DNA from: Agathobacter sp.
GTDB taxonomy: Bacteria > Bacillota > Clostridia > Lachnospirales > Lachnospiraceae
Assembly: GCA_022511395.1 (NCBI GenBank)
Contig: JAFLRQ010000007.1
Coordinates: 1-37,053, forward strand
Reading direction: 5' to 3'
Length of the DNA stretch: 37,053 nt
The notes below the pieces were generated by a model that worked only from the letters and a program-made list of their open reading frames with translations, was not told the DNA's origin and made no database searches. The translations under genes and the position numbers were made by a program. Position 1 is the first letter of the stretch; each line of letters opens with the position of its first letter. Shown piece by piece: positions 1-8,326 of the stretch.

Positions 1-107
1 GTAGATTTAGATATGCCGAAATGCTTTGCGGCGTAACGCACGGTCGTGTTATTCTCGATAATATAGTTAGCGATCTCCACCGCGCGCTCTTCAATATAAT
101 CCTTCAA
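1..107 (-). CDS. spoIIID: SpoIIID sporulation transcriptional regulator, N-terminal part (truncated by window edge)
   Basis: Reverse complement from a TTG start (107..105) reads (M)KDYIEERAVEIANYIIENNTTVRYAAKHFGISKST, which closely resembles the SpoIIID N-terminus (HTH, 'FGVSKSTVHKDL'). AAGGGGA Shine-Dalgarno just upstream. Absent from the ORF track because it is open at the edge. Confidence 0.88.
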   Translation of the reverse strand, partial: MKDYIEERAVEIANYIIENNTTVRYAAKHFGISKS

Positions 108-195
108 AAGAAATCCCCTTAAAATCACTTTTTTACAGTTTATGAAGGGATGATGAGGGGTATGACCAAAAAGGATAAGAAAAAAGAAAAAGCCC

Positions 196-224
196 TTGAC
201 ATGCATCTGTATTAGGTGTATATA
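196..224 (+). promoter_or_regulatory. sigmaA-type promoter for natAB-like operon (TTGACA-17-TATATA)
   Basis: TTGACA at 196-201, 17-bp spacer, TATATA at 219-224, upstream of the ABC ATPase. Confidence 0.6.
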
Positions 225-261
225 TAGTACATAAACAGTTTGGATGTGCAACACATGAAAA

Positions 262-1065
262 ATGGAAAGGGGAATGATTCATTTTATGGAAACGATTTTA
301 TCGGCAAAGGATCTGCACAAAACTTTCAAGCTTTCAAAAAAGCAGCAGAAGCTGGAAAAGAGTTCTTCCGCCACAAAGGTGGCGGTCGATGGGCTATCCT
401 TCGATGCGTACAAAGGGGAAGTGTTCGCCCTTTTGGGGCCGAACGGCGCCGGCAAGACCACAACGCTGCGCATGATCTCGACCCTGATACGGCCGGACTC
501 CGGCGACTGCATCGTGGACGGCGCCAGCGTCGTGAACACGCCGGAGGCAGTGCGCGGCAAGATTGGCTTTCTCACCAGTGATCTGAAGCTGGAGGATTTC
601 TTTACTCCCAACTACTTATTCGACTTTTTCTCCGACCTCCACGGAGTGTCGGAGGCAGACCGCAAGCTTCGCAAGGAGAAGCTGTTCAACACCTTCGGCA
701 TCAACCAGTTTGCAGAGGTGAAGGTGTCCAATCTGTCCACCGGTATGAAGCAGAAGGCGTCCATTGCCATCTCGCTGGTGCATGACCCGGACATCATCAT
801 TTTTGACGAGCCGACAAACGGCCTTGATGTCATCACGGCAAAGACCGTCACGGACTTTCTGATCGGTCTGAAGGAGGAGCACAAAACCGTCATTGTCTCC
901 ACACACATTTTCAGTCTGGTAGAAAAAATCGCGGATCGCGTGGGCATTATCATCAACGGGCGGATGACGCAGTGCGACGCCCTCTCCGCCATGACCGCGG
1001 AAAAATGCTTGGAGGATGTATTCTTTGATGTATATGTCAGGGAGGTAGGAAACGATGAAAAGTAA
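262..1065 (+). CDS. natA: ABC transporter ATP-binding protein, NatA/CcmA-like (true start may be ATG at 286)
   Basis: Walker A GPNGAGKTTTLRM, signature LSTGMKQKASIA, Walker B IIIFDEPTNGLD. AAAGGGGA at 266-273 fits ATG 286 better than ATG 262. Confidence 0.85.
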   Translation: MERGMIHFMETILSAKDLHKTFKLSKKQQKLEKSSSATKVAVDGLSFDAYKGEVFALLGPNGAGKTTTLRMISTLIRPDSGDCIVDGASVVNTPEAVRGKIGFLTSDLKLEDFFTPNYLFDFFSDLHGVSEADRKLRKEKLFNTFGINQFAEVKVSNLSTGMKQKASIAISLVHDPDIIIFDEPTNGLDVITAKTVTDFLIGLKEEHKTVIVSTHIFSLVEKIADRVGIIINGRMTQCDALSAMTAEKCLEDVFFDVYVREVGNDEK

Positions 1066-2239
1066 TCTTTTAACCATAGTCAGAAAAGAGCTGTCCCGGT
1101 TCTTTACCGATCGAAAGCTGCTGTTTTCCACAGTTATCATGCCGGGACTCATGATCTTTATTGTATATACGCTGTTGGGAACCATGTTCTCCACGCTCCT
1201 CACCACGGAGGAGGATTATGTGTACAAAATTCAGGCGGTCAACATGCCGGCCTCCATTGAAGCCGTCTTAAAGCAGGCGGAATTCACCAGTGAGCCCATC
1301 ACTGTTCAAAAGCTGGACGATGCGAAGGAAGCCATTACAAAGGGCGAGCTGGATTTGTGTCTGGTGTTCCCGGAGGGCTTTGACGAGGCGATTGCGGTCT
1401 ATGACGCCCAGTCCGGACAGAAGGCTCCTGAAATCCTCATGTACTACAACTCCGGCGAGACAGCCTCTCTGGAATGCTATCAGGGTGTCGCCTCTCTGCT
1501 TGATGTCTTCGAGAGCACCTTCACAAACAAATTTGACGTGAACGTCTCCGAAGGCCAATACGACCTCGCCGACGGCACAGACCTGATGTCGCGGATGATG
1601 TCCGCCATGATCCCGATGCTGTTTTTGACGCTGCTGTTCTCCGGCTGCTGCTCCATCGCACCGGACTTCATCGCCGGAGAGAAGGAGAGAGGCACCATTG
1701 CCACCCTTCTTGTCACACCGATGAAGCGCAGCTCCCTCGCCCTCGGCAAGATCATCAGCATGAGTATTATGACTCTGCTCAGCGCCCTGTCAAGCTTTCT
1801 GGGCATGATGCTCTCCCTGCCCAAGCTGTTTCAGGCGGAGGATATGGAGCTCTTTGATTTCTCCATGCTGGGCGTGAAGGAATATGCGCTGCTGCTGCTT
1901 TTGGTGTTGTCCATCGTGCTGATACTCATTGCAATGCTGTCACTGATATCCGCTTACGCAAAGACGGTGAAGGAATCCGCCTCCGTCATCGGACCCATGA
2001 ATATCATTGTCATGATCGTCGGCATTGCCGGCGGATATATGGGGGCAGTGGACACCAATGTGCTCACAAACCTCATTCCGCTGTACAACTTTTCCAAATG
2101 CATGAGCGCAATCATCGCGGGCAATATCAACGCCCTCAGCATCGCTGTCACGGTCGGCAGCAACCTGCTCTACACGCTGCTCTGCACCTGGATTCTGGCA
2201 AAGATGTTTAACAGTGAGCGGATCATGTTCTCCAACTAA
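1055..2239 (+). CDS. natB: ABC transporter permease, NatB/ABC-2 type
   Basis: Overlaps natA by 11 bp; N-terminal TM, large extracytoplasmic domain, then several TM helices with the 'GEKERGTIATLLVTPMKRSSLALGKI' ABC-2 motif. Confidence 0.82.
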   Translation: MKSNLLTIVRKELSRFFTDRKLLFSTVIMPGLMIFIVYTLLGTMFSTLLTTEEDYVYKIQAVNMPASIEAVLKQAEFTSEPITVQKLDDAKEAITKGELDLCLVFPEGFDEAIAVYDAQSGQKAPEILMYYNSGETASLECYQGVASLLDVFESTFTNKFDVNVSEGQYDLADGTDLMSRMMSAMIPMLFLTLLFSGCCSIAPDFIAGEKERGTIATLLVTPMKRSSLALGKIISMSIMTLLSALSSFLGMMLSLPKLFQAEDMELFDFSMLGVKEYALLLLLVLSIVLILIAMLSLISAYAKTVKESASVIGPMNIIVMIVGIAGGYMGAVDTNVLTNLIPLYNFSKCMSAIIAGNINALSIAVTVGSNLLYTLLCTWILAKMFNSERIMFSN

Positions 2240-2250
2240 CCGCAACAGCA

Positions 2251-2279
2251 AACCCCCTGCGCCAAAACGCAGGGGGGTT
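2251..2279. terminator. Bidirectional intrinsic terminator between convergent natB and response regulator genes
   Basis: AACCCCCTGCG-ccaaaa-CGCAGGGGGGTT stem-loop between the two stop codons. Confidence 0.8.
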
Positions 2280-2281
2280 AT

Positions 2282-2713
2282 TTAAATCAAACTATCGCCG
2301 TCACCTTCTTGTTCGTCCTGCCCTTCCGCAGTTTCGTCCTCCGCTTTCATCAGGGCAAGTTCGATTCGCCGTTCCAGATCCTTCGTATCAAACGGCTTTA
2401 ACACATAATCGTACACTCCGAGCTTTGAGCTCTCCACGATCGTGCCCCGCTCTCTCGTCGATGTCAGCATGATGACCGGAATCGAAGCACAGCCTTCCAT
2501 CTCCCGAATGTCTTTGAGCGTCTCAATCCCATCCTTCAATGCCATCTTTACATCCAGCAGGATCAGATCCGGCTTCTCCTCCTTCAGATAACGAAGAGCG
2601 CGCAGCCCCGAATTGACCGTGATAATCTCATAGTTGTTACTCAGTTTCTGTTCGATTGCCAGCAGGCTGATCGGGCTGTCGTCAACTGCCAGAATCCGTT
2701 TTTTTCCAAACAT
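2282..2713 (-). CDS. Stand-alone response regulator receiver (CheY-like) with acidic C-terminal tail
   Basis: KRILAVDDSPISLLAIEQKL, DLILLDVKM, PVIMLTS, YDYVLKPFD; no DNA-binding domain; ends ...AEGQDEQEGDGDSLI. Confidence 0.88.
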   Translation of the reverse strand: MFGKKRILAVDDSPISLLAIEQKLSNNYEIITVNSGLRALRYLKEEKPDLILLDVKMALKDGIETLKDIREMEGCASIPVIMLTSTRERGTIVESSKLGVYDYVLKPFDTKDLERRIELALMKAEDETAEGQDEQEGDGDSLI

Positions 2714-2717
2714 CTTG

Positions 2718-5576
2718 TCACTCCTCTCTGTTCATGTGGTTGATAAGTTCCTGAAGCAGCTCCTCCGCATGATCATCCTCATACAGTTTCAGCTGTTCCC
2801 GTATTTCTTCCAGCTTAACCCGGATCTCCTGATCCATTTGGCTCTTCAGCAGTTCCTCAACGACGTTCAGACAATTCTTCGAGCGGAATCGCTCCAAATG
2901 CCCAAGTGCTTCTTTCAGTCTTTGGATCAGCTCCTCCGCACCAATCTGCGGCAGTTCCTCCCCGCCGCCAGCCGCACTGTCGTCAGACTTTTCTTTTAAA
3001 TACTTTTGTATGTACTCAACCTGTTTTTCGTAAAGCTGCAGCAGCATCTCATAATTCTTGAGCACATAGGTCTCGTTCCCCCGCGATGCCGCCATCTCGT
3101 GTTCTTTCGCCAGATCCGAGAGCTCTGCCGCTCCAATGTTCGCCGAGGCGCTCTTTAGCGCGTGAACCTCAATCTCGTAGCTCTTAAAGTCCCCGCTCTC
3201 AACGAATTCACGCAGATCCTTGAGCTTGCGCTCACTGTCAATGCAATACAGGTTCAAAATCTCCTTGTAATCTGCAAGCTCCGGGTATCGATCTATGATC
3301 AGGTTCACGTCAATTCCCCAGATGCTCACCTCATCCTCCTCGATATTGTTCCCCTGAGAGTCCGCCTCATTTTCCGTATATTTTTTCTTCTCATCCGGAA
3401 CCCACTTGGCGAGCATATTGTTTAAGGATTTGCGGTCCAGCGGCTTGGGGAGAAAATCCTGAAATCCGTTTTTTAAAAAACGCTCCTTCTCTCCCGCCAT
3501 CACATTGGCGGTCAGCGCAATCACGACCGGCTTTGTCCCGTTTTCCCCGCATTGGCTCCGTATAATCTGCACCGCCTCGATTCCGTCCATCTCCGGCATC
3601 ATATGGTCCATAAAAATGAGGTCGTAGACTCTCTTTTTCACCAGATCAATCGCCTCCGGGCCGCTCGCCGCCTCCGTCAGGTCAAACTTGTATGTATCCA
3701 GCAGGCGCTTCGCAACCTTCCTGTTCACAGCATTGTCATCCACCAGAAGAATCTTAAATTCCTCCGCCGTGAACAGCTTCAACTGTTCGACCTCGGCCGG
3801 AAGGACATCCGGCATTTCCTCGATGGTACGTTTATCCACAATTGTCTGCGGAATCGTGACGGTAAAGGTGCTTCCCGCACCGTAAACGCTCTCCACATGA
3901 ATATTTCCGTTCATCAGCTCCACCAGCTTCTTGGTGATGGAGAGCCCCAGACCGGTTCCCTCCACCGTGCGATTTTGTTTGGAATCCACCTGTTGAAAGT
4001 TATCAAATATTTTCTCCAGATCCTCTTTTCTTATTCCGCATCCGGTGTCCTGCACCTCAAACTTCAGAAGCTCTTCATCCTCAGAGGCTCCCCGGCTGCC
4101 GGACACGGTAATTTTTACATAACCCTTTTTCGTGAATTTGACCGCGTTGTTCAAAAGGTTGATTAAGATCTGGCGGATTCTGCCCTCATCCCCATGATAT
4201 CGGCAGGGGATCGACGTATCACACTCATACCGCAGCTCCAGCCCGCGCAGGGAGGCCGCCACCTCCATCATTCCGACGACCTCGCCGACTGCCGTATTCA
4301 CATAGTAATCGGTGAACACCAGCTCCATTTTTCCCGCCTCCACCTTGGACAAATCGAGGATGTCATTGATGATTCCAAGCAGATTCTGCGCCGAGGACTT
4401 AATGTCCCTCGCAAAAGCGTACAGCTTTCTTCCCTGACTCTCCTCCATGAGGATATCGCTCAGTCCGATGATCGCATTCATCGGGGTGCGGATCTCGTGC
4501 GACATATTGGCGAGGAATGCGCTCTTGGCCTTGTTGGCCTGCTCCGCCTGCTCTCGGATCCGCTTGATCTCCTCGATATAATTTCTGGTGGCCGTGACAT
4601 CCAGGATCAGAACCGTGTATCCGTCAAGCGCGCTTCGACTGCCGGGCATTTTTTGAGTCTGGCACTCATAATAACGGTCGTGGATATAGAGTGAGGTGCT
4701 ATGGTCCACATCCAGCATTTCCTCGCGGAACCCATTGATTTTTTCCACATTGTCCCCCAGAATATGCGGGCCTAAATCCGAAAATATGCTTTGCGCCGTC
4801 CGATTGTAGCTGACAATCCGCCTTTGGGCATCCAGCACAAGCACACCGCCGCTGATGCTCTGCAATACGACCTCCGCCGCCAGATACCGGAAGTCGTAAT
4901 TTCTGCGGCTCCAAACGAAAATCTGCACCGTGGAGAGCATCAGTCCCATCGTCACCGGCGTCGGATCAAAGCTTCCGGTCAGATTCATCACTTTCAAAAG
5001 AAGCGCGATAAACGGCAGCAGCTCCAGCAAAAGGATTCTCTTATACTGCCGGACCTGTGCGTGAGCCGGGTAGAAAATGATGATGTTGAACAATATGCCC
5101 ACCGACACGATAAGCGGAACTCCGCAGGAAAAAATAAAAAAAACCACGTACATCGGTCCCACTGCAAGCTGCAGGAAGCTGTGACCTCCATATACCTCAA
5201 CCCAATCAATGCTGCTGTAGTAGAGATTCGTTTTGTCACAGGTAAACACAGCTAAAAGCACAAGAACATCGATAGCCAGCAATACGCGCAGCAGTTTTTC
5301 CGACATCTTCCGGTAACAGTAATTGTGTATAAAACTGCAATACAACAGCGGCACAAAAATTGAACCGAGATACTCAACCTTAACTGCCAGAATTGCCGCA
5401 TCCATACTCCCTGCCGTCATTTCCAGAACATAGCCTACATTCTGCACGAGCGAACCGTACAGAAAAAAAATCATCAGCTTCTGCTCCCTTGAGGCATCTC
5501 CGGACAGAAGCAGAAACAGCGAGACCATGATCAAACCGATTACAACAAATTCTGCTGTCAAAAAGAACACATACAC
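2718..5576 (-). CDS. Hybrid sensor histidine kinase: N-terminal 7TM region, PAS, HisKA, HATPase, REC, HPt
   Basis: SAFLANMSHEIRTPMNAIIGLSDIL (H-box), VQDTGCGI / GTGLGLSI, REC 'KILLVDDNAVNRKVAKRLL...YDLIFMDHMMPEMDG', HPt 'VHALKSASANIGA'; N-terminal hydrophobic segments. Confidence 0.9.
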   Translation of the reverse strand: MYVFFLTAEFVVIGLIMVSLFLLLSGDASREQKLMIFFLYGSLVQNVGYVLEMTAGSMDAAILAVKVEYLGSIFVPLLYCSFIHNYCYRKMSEKLLRVLLAIDVLVLLAVFTCDKTNLYYSSIDWVEVYGGHSFLQLAVGPMYVVFFIFSCGVPLIVSVGILFNIIIFYPAHAQVRQYKRILLLELLPFIALLLKVMNLTGSFDPTPVTMGLMLSTVQIFVWSRRNYDFRYLAAEVVLQSISGGVLVLDAQRRIVSYNRTAQSIFSDLGPHILGDNVEKINGFREEMLDVDHSTSLYIHDRYYECQTQKMPGSRSALDGYTVLILDVTATRNYIEEIKRIREQAEQANKAKSAFLANMSHEIRTPMNAIIGLSDILMEESQGRKLYAFARDIKSSAQNLLGIINDILDLSKVEAGKMELVFTDYYVNTAVGEVVGMMEVAASLRGLELRYECDTSIPCRYHGDEGRIRQILINLLNNAVKFTKKGYVKITVSGSRGASEDEELLKFEVQDTGCGIRKEDLEKIFDNFQQVDSKQNRTVEGTGLGLSITKKLVELMNGNIHVESVYGAGSTFTVTIPQTIVDKRTIEEMPDVLPAEVEQLKLFTAEEFKILLVDDNAVNRKVAKRLLDTYKFDLTEAASGPEAIDLVKKRVYDLIFMDHMMPEMDGIEAVQIIRSQCGENGTKPVVIALTANVMAGEKERFLKNGFQDFLPKPLDRKSLNNMLAKWVPDEKKKYTENEADSQGNNIEEDEVSIWGIDVNLIIDRYPELADYKEILNLYCIDSERKLKDLREFVESGDFKSYEIEVHALKSASANIGAAELSDLAKEHEMAASRGNETYVLKNYEMLLQLYEKQVEYIQKYLKEKSDDSAAGGGEELPQIGAEELIQRLKEALGHLERFRSKNCLNVVEELLKSQMDQEIRVKLEEIREQLKLYEDDHAEELLQELINHMNREE

Positions 5577-5614
5577 CGTATCTCACCCCCCGCCTATCCG
5601 TTACTGTTTTTATT

Positions 5615-8323
5615 TTACCATAGGTTGCCAACCCGCGCAATCTCCTCCGCCAAATTCTTCGCGGACATGCGCAGCGCCCCCTGGCTCATGACGGTAAGCT
5701 GCTCCATCGCGTCGTTGGTCGCCACGGTAATTCGGTATTTCTCCCGCTCCAAATGCACCAGACGCTCGATATACGCATCTGCGGTTTCATCCGTGCGGGT
5801 GTACACAACCTCGATTCCCGGCGCAGCGCCCGCCTTTGCCATGGAGCGGGTTCTGCCGTCGTAAAACTCCTTTTTCCCTGAATTGTCCCTGATCCGGTAA
5901 GCATCAAACACGACGACGACGCGGCAGCCCTCAAAACCCTGATAGTTGCACAGAATGTCCTTGAGCCGGTCCCGCGCGGAATCAATGTTAATGCGGGAGA
6001 GTTCCTTCAGCTCATTCCATGAAAAAATGATATTGTAGCCGTCCACAATCAGAAGCTTCTTGTCCGGCCCCTTGGAGGGATAGATCGGATTCCCCTTCTT
6101 GTCCAGCTTCACAGTGGGAGCCTTTGGTTTCTGCTGCTTCGTGCTCCACTTTTTGCGCGCAGCGTTCTCCATGTCCTCGCGGCTCATCCCGAACTCTCTG
6201 GCATAGACATCCGCCAGCTCCTTGTCCAGCTCGATGGAGCTCATGGAAACCACTGATTTTTCCCAGCTCTGCCTGCGCCGCACGCCGGAGAGAAGATCGG
6301 CTTCCTCTGCGCCAATGGCCGCGTCTGTCCGATAACTCCTTCCCTCATTCGCCTCATAGTCTCCGGGGATATACACCCTCTCCAAATGCATGTACCTGTC
6401 CACTTCATCCCACGGAACTACAAAGCCCGCACCGTGGGCGCAGAAGACAGAGCCTGTAGGATTCGCGGTATCCCTTTCGCTGTCATAGGCCTTTTCGGCA
6501 ATGACCTCCTCGCTGTTGTGGCAGACATCATAGCCGGACAGCTCCAGCGTCAGATGCCCCAGCCCCTTGGTGTAGGCGTGAACCTCCGTCATGTAATCCT
6601 GCATCGTCGCAGCCGGCGCCGTGCCGCGCAGAATCGCCATATCCCCCTGCTGCCCCGACACAAACTCGGGCGTATCAAAGGTTCCGAAGCGCTGCCTGAC
6701 ATCAGTCATTGCACGTCCGAGAGCCTCCTGCGGCACCTCCAGCGCGAAGGCATACCACGGCTCCAGCAGCACGCACTCTGTGGACTTTAACCCCTGCCGG
6801 ATGGCGCGGTACGTTGCCTGCCGAAAGTCTCCGCCCTCCGTGTGCTTCATGTGCGCCCGCCCGGTCAGTATCGTGATCTTTACATCCGTGAGCGGCGCGC
6901 CCGTCAGAACGCCGGGGTGCTCCCGCTCCTCCACGTGCGTCGCAATCAGGCGCTGCCAGTTCAGGTCCAGCACATCCTCGCTGCAGACGCTCTCCACCTG
7001 CACGCCGCTGCCCGGCTCACCCGGCGCAATCAGAAGATGTACCTCCGCATAGTGCCGCAGGGGCTCAAAGTGTCCAATGCCCTCCACCGGTTTTGCGACG
7101 GTCTCCTTGTAGACAATGTTTCCCTGGTCAAACACGACCGTCACGCCGAAGCGCTCCCAGATCAAGCGGGTGAGCACTTCGATCTGCACCTGCCCCATCA
7201 TCTGCGCGCAGATTTCCTGCAATTCCTCATTCCACAGTATGTGAAGCTGGGGGTCTTCCTCCTCCAGCTCGCGCAGCTTTAACATCATCTCCACCGGACT
7301 CACATCCGCCGGAAGATTGATCCGATAGTTTAGTACCGGCGCGAGCACCGGTGCCTGTGTATCCTGCTGAACACCGAGCCCCTGCCCCGGATACGTGGAG
7401 GTGAAACCGGTCACGGCGCAGACTTCTCCCGCCTGCACCTCGTCCACCACCTCGTACTTATCCCCGGAGTACAGCCGGATCTGATCCGCCTTCTCCTCCG
7501 TGCCGTCACAGCTTACCCGATCCTTCACATGCAGCGTGCCGCCGGTCACCTTCAGGTAGGTCAGGCGCACATTCCTCACATCCCTGCCGATCTTGTAGAC
7601 CCGCGCCGCAAACTCCTGCGAATAGTCCTTCTTGACGGTATAGCGGTCAAGCCCGTCCAACAGCTCCCGCACGCCGTCGAGCTTGAGCGCCGAGCCGAAA
7701 AAACAGGGAAACACACGCCTCTGCGCAATTGCACGGCGGACATGCTCAGGAGCAATCGTCTGCGTCTCCATGTACTCCTCCAAAAGCTCCTCCCCGCACA
7801 CGGCAAGATTCTCGTACCACAGAGGCGCCTCCTCTCCGTCCGCCCCCACGGCGTCCGGCATCCCCGCAAAGTCCACACAGCCGTCCGCCAGCTCACTCTG
7901 CAAAGCTTTTTGCAGGCGTTCCCGGTCCGCTCCGGCAAGATCCATCTTGTTGATAAATAAAAAAGTCGGCACCTCATAGTGCCGCAACAGCCTCCACAGC
8001 GTGCGGGTATGCCCCTGCACCCCGTCCGTGCCGCTGATGACAAGAACGGCGCAGTCCAGCACCTGAAGGGCGCGCTCCATCTCCGAAGAAAAATCCACGT
8101 GTCCCGGCGTGTCCAGCAGCGTGACCATCCGGTCTCCCAGCTTAAACCTCGCCTGCTTGGAGAAAATCGTGATCCCGCGCTCCCGCTCCTGCGCGTCCGT
8201 GTCCAGATAAGCATCCTGATGATCCACCCGCCCGAGACTGCGAATCTGCCCGGTCAGGTACAGAATGGCCTCGGACAGTGTGGTCTTTCCCGCATCCACA
8301 TGCGCTACAATGCCGATCACCAT
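5615..8323 (-). CDS. Translation-factor GTPase (EF-G/Tet(M)-like) fused to C-terminal YacP/Rae1-type NYN domain
   Basis: G1 AHVDAGKTTLSE, G2 RGIT, G3 DTPGHVDF, G4 NKMDLAG, G5-like GSAL; EF-G-like domains II-V; C-terminus KLLIVDGYNIIFSW...VVVVFDAYR...TRTDETADAYIE...TNDAMEQLTVMSQGALRMSAKNLAEEI matches the YacP/Rae1 pattern. Confidence 0.9.
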   Translation of the reverse strand: MVIGIVAHVDAGKTTLSEAILYLTGQIRSLGRVDHQDAYLDTDAQERERGITIFSKQARFKLGDRMVTLLDTPGHVDFSSEMERALQVLDCAVLVISGTDGVQGHTRTLWRLLRHYEVPTFLFINKMDLAGADRERLQKALQSELADGCVDFAGMPDAVGADGEEAPLWYENLAVCGEELLEEYMETQTIAPEHVRRAIAQRRVFPCFFGSALKLDGVRELLDGLDRYTVKKDYSQEFAARVYKIGRDVRNVRLTYLKVTGGTLHVKDRVSCDGTEEKADQIRLYSGDKYEVVDEVQAGEVCAVTGFTSTYPGQGLGVQQDTQAPVLAPVLNYRINLPADVSPVEMMLKLRELEEEDPQLHILWNEELQEICAQMMGQVQIEVLTRLIWERFGVTVVFDQGNIVYKETVAKPVEGIGHFEPLRHYAEVHLLIAPGEPGSGVQVESVCSEDVLDLNWQRLIATHVEEREHPGVLTGAPLTDVKITILTGRAHMKHTEGGDFRQATYRAIRQGLKSTECVLLEPWYAFALEVPQEALGRAMTDVRQRFGTFDTPEFVSGQQGDMAILRGTAPAATMQDYMTEVHAYTKGLGHLTLELSGYDVCHNSEEVIAEKAYDSERDTANPTGSVFCAHGAGFVVPWDEVDRYMHLERVYIPGDYEANEGRSYRTDAAIGAEEADLLSGVRRRQSWEKSVVSMSSIELDKELADVYAREFGMSREDMENAARKKWSTKQQKPKAPTVKLDKKGNPIYPSKGPDKKLLIVDGYNIIFSWNELKELSRINIDSARDRLKDILCNYQGFEGCRVVVVFDAYRIRDNSGKKEFYDGRTRSMAKAGAAPGIEVVYTRTDETADAYIERLVHLEREKYRITVATNDAMEQLTVMSQGALRMSAKNLAEEIARVGNLW

Positions 8324-8326
8324 AGG

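Noticed and set aside
5615-8323. Acquired tetracycline-resistance gene (tetM/tetW type)
   Set aside because: The drug-displacing loop is not conserved, a NYN domain is fused, the gene is in a chromosomal operon, and no mobile-element context is present.
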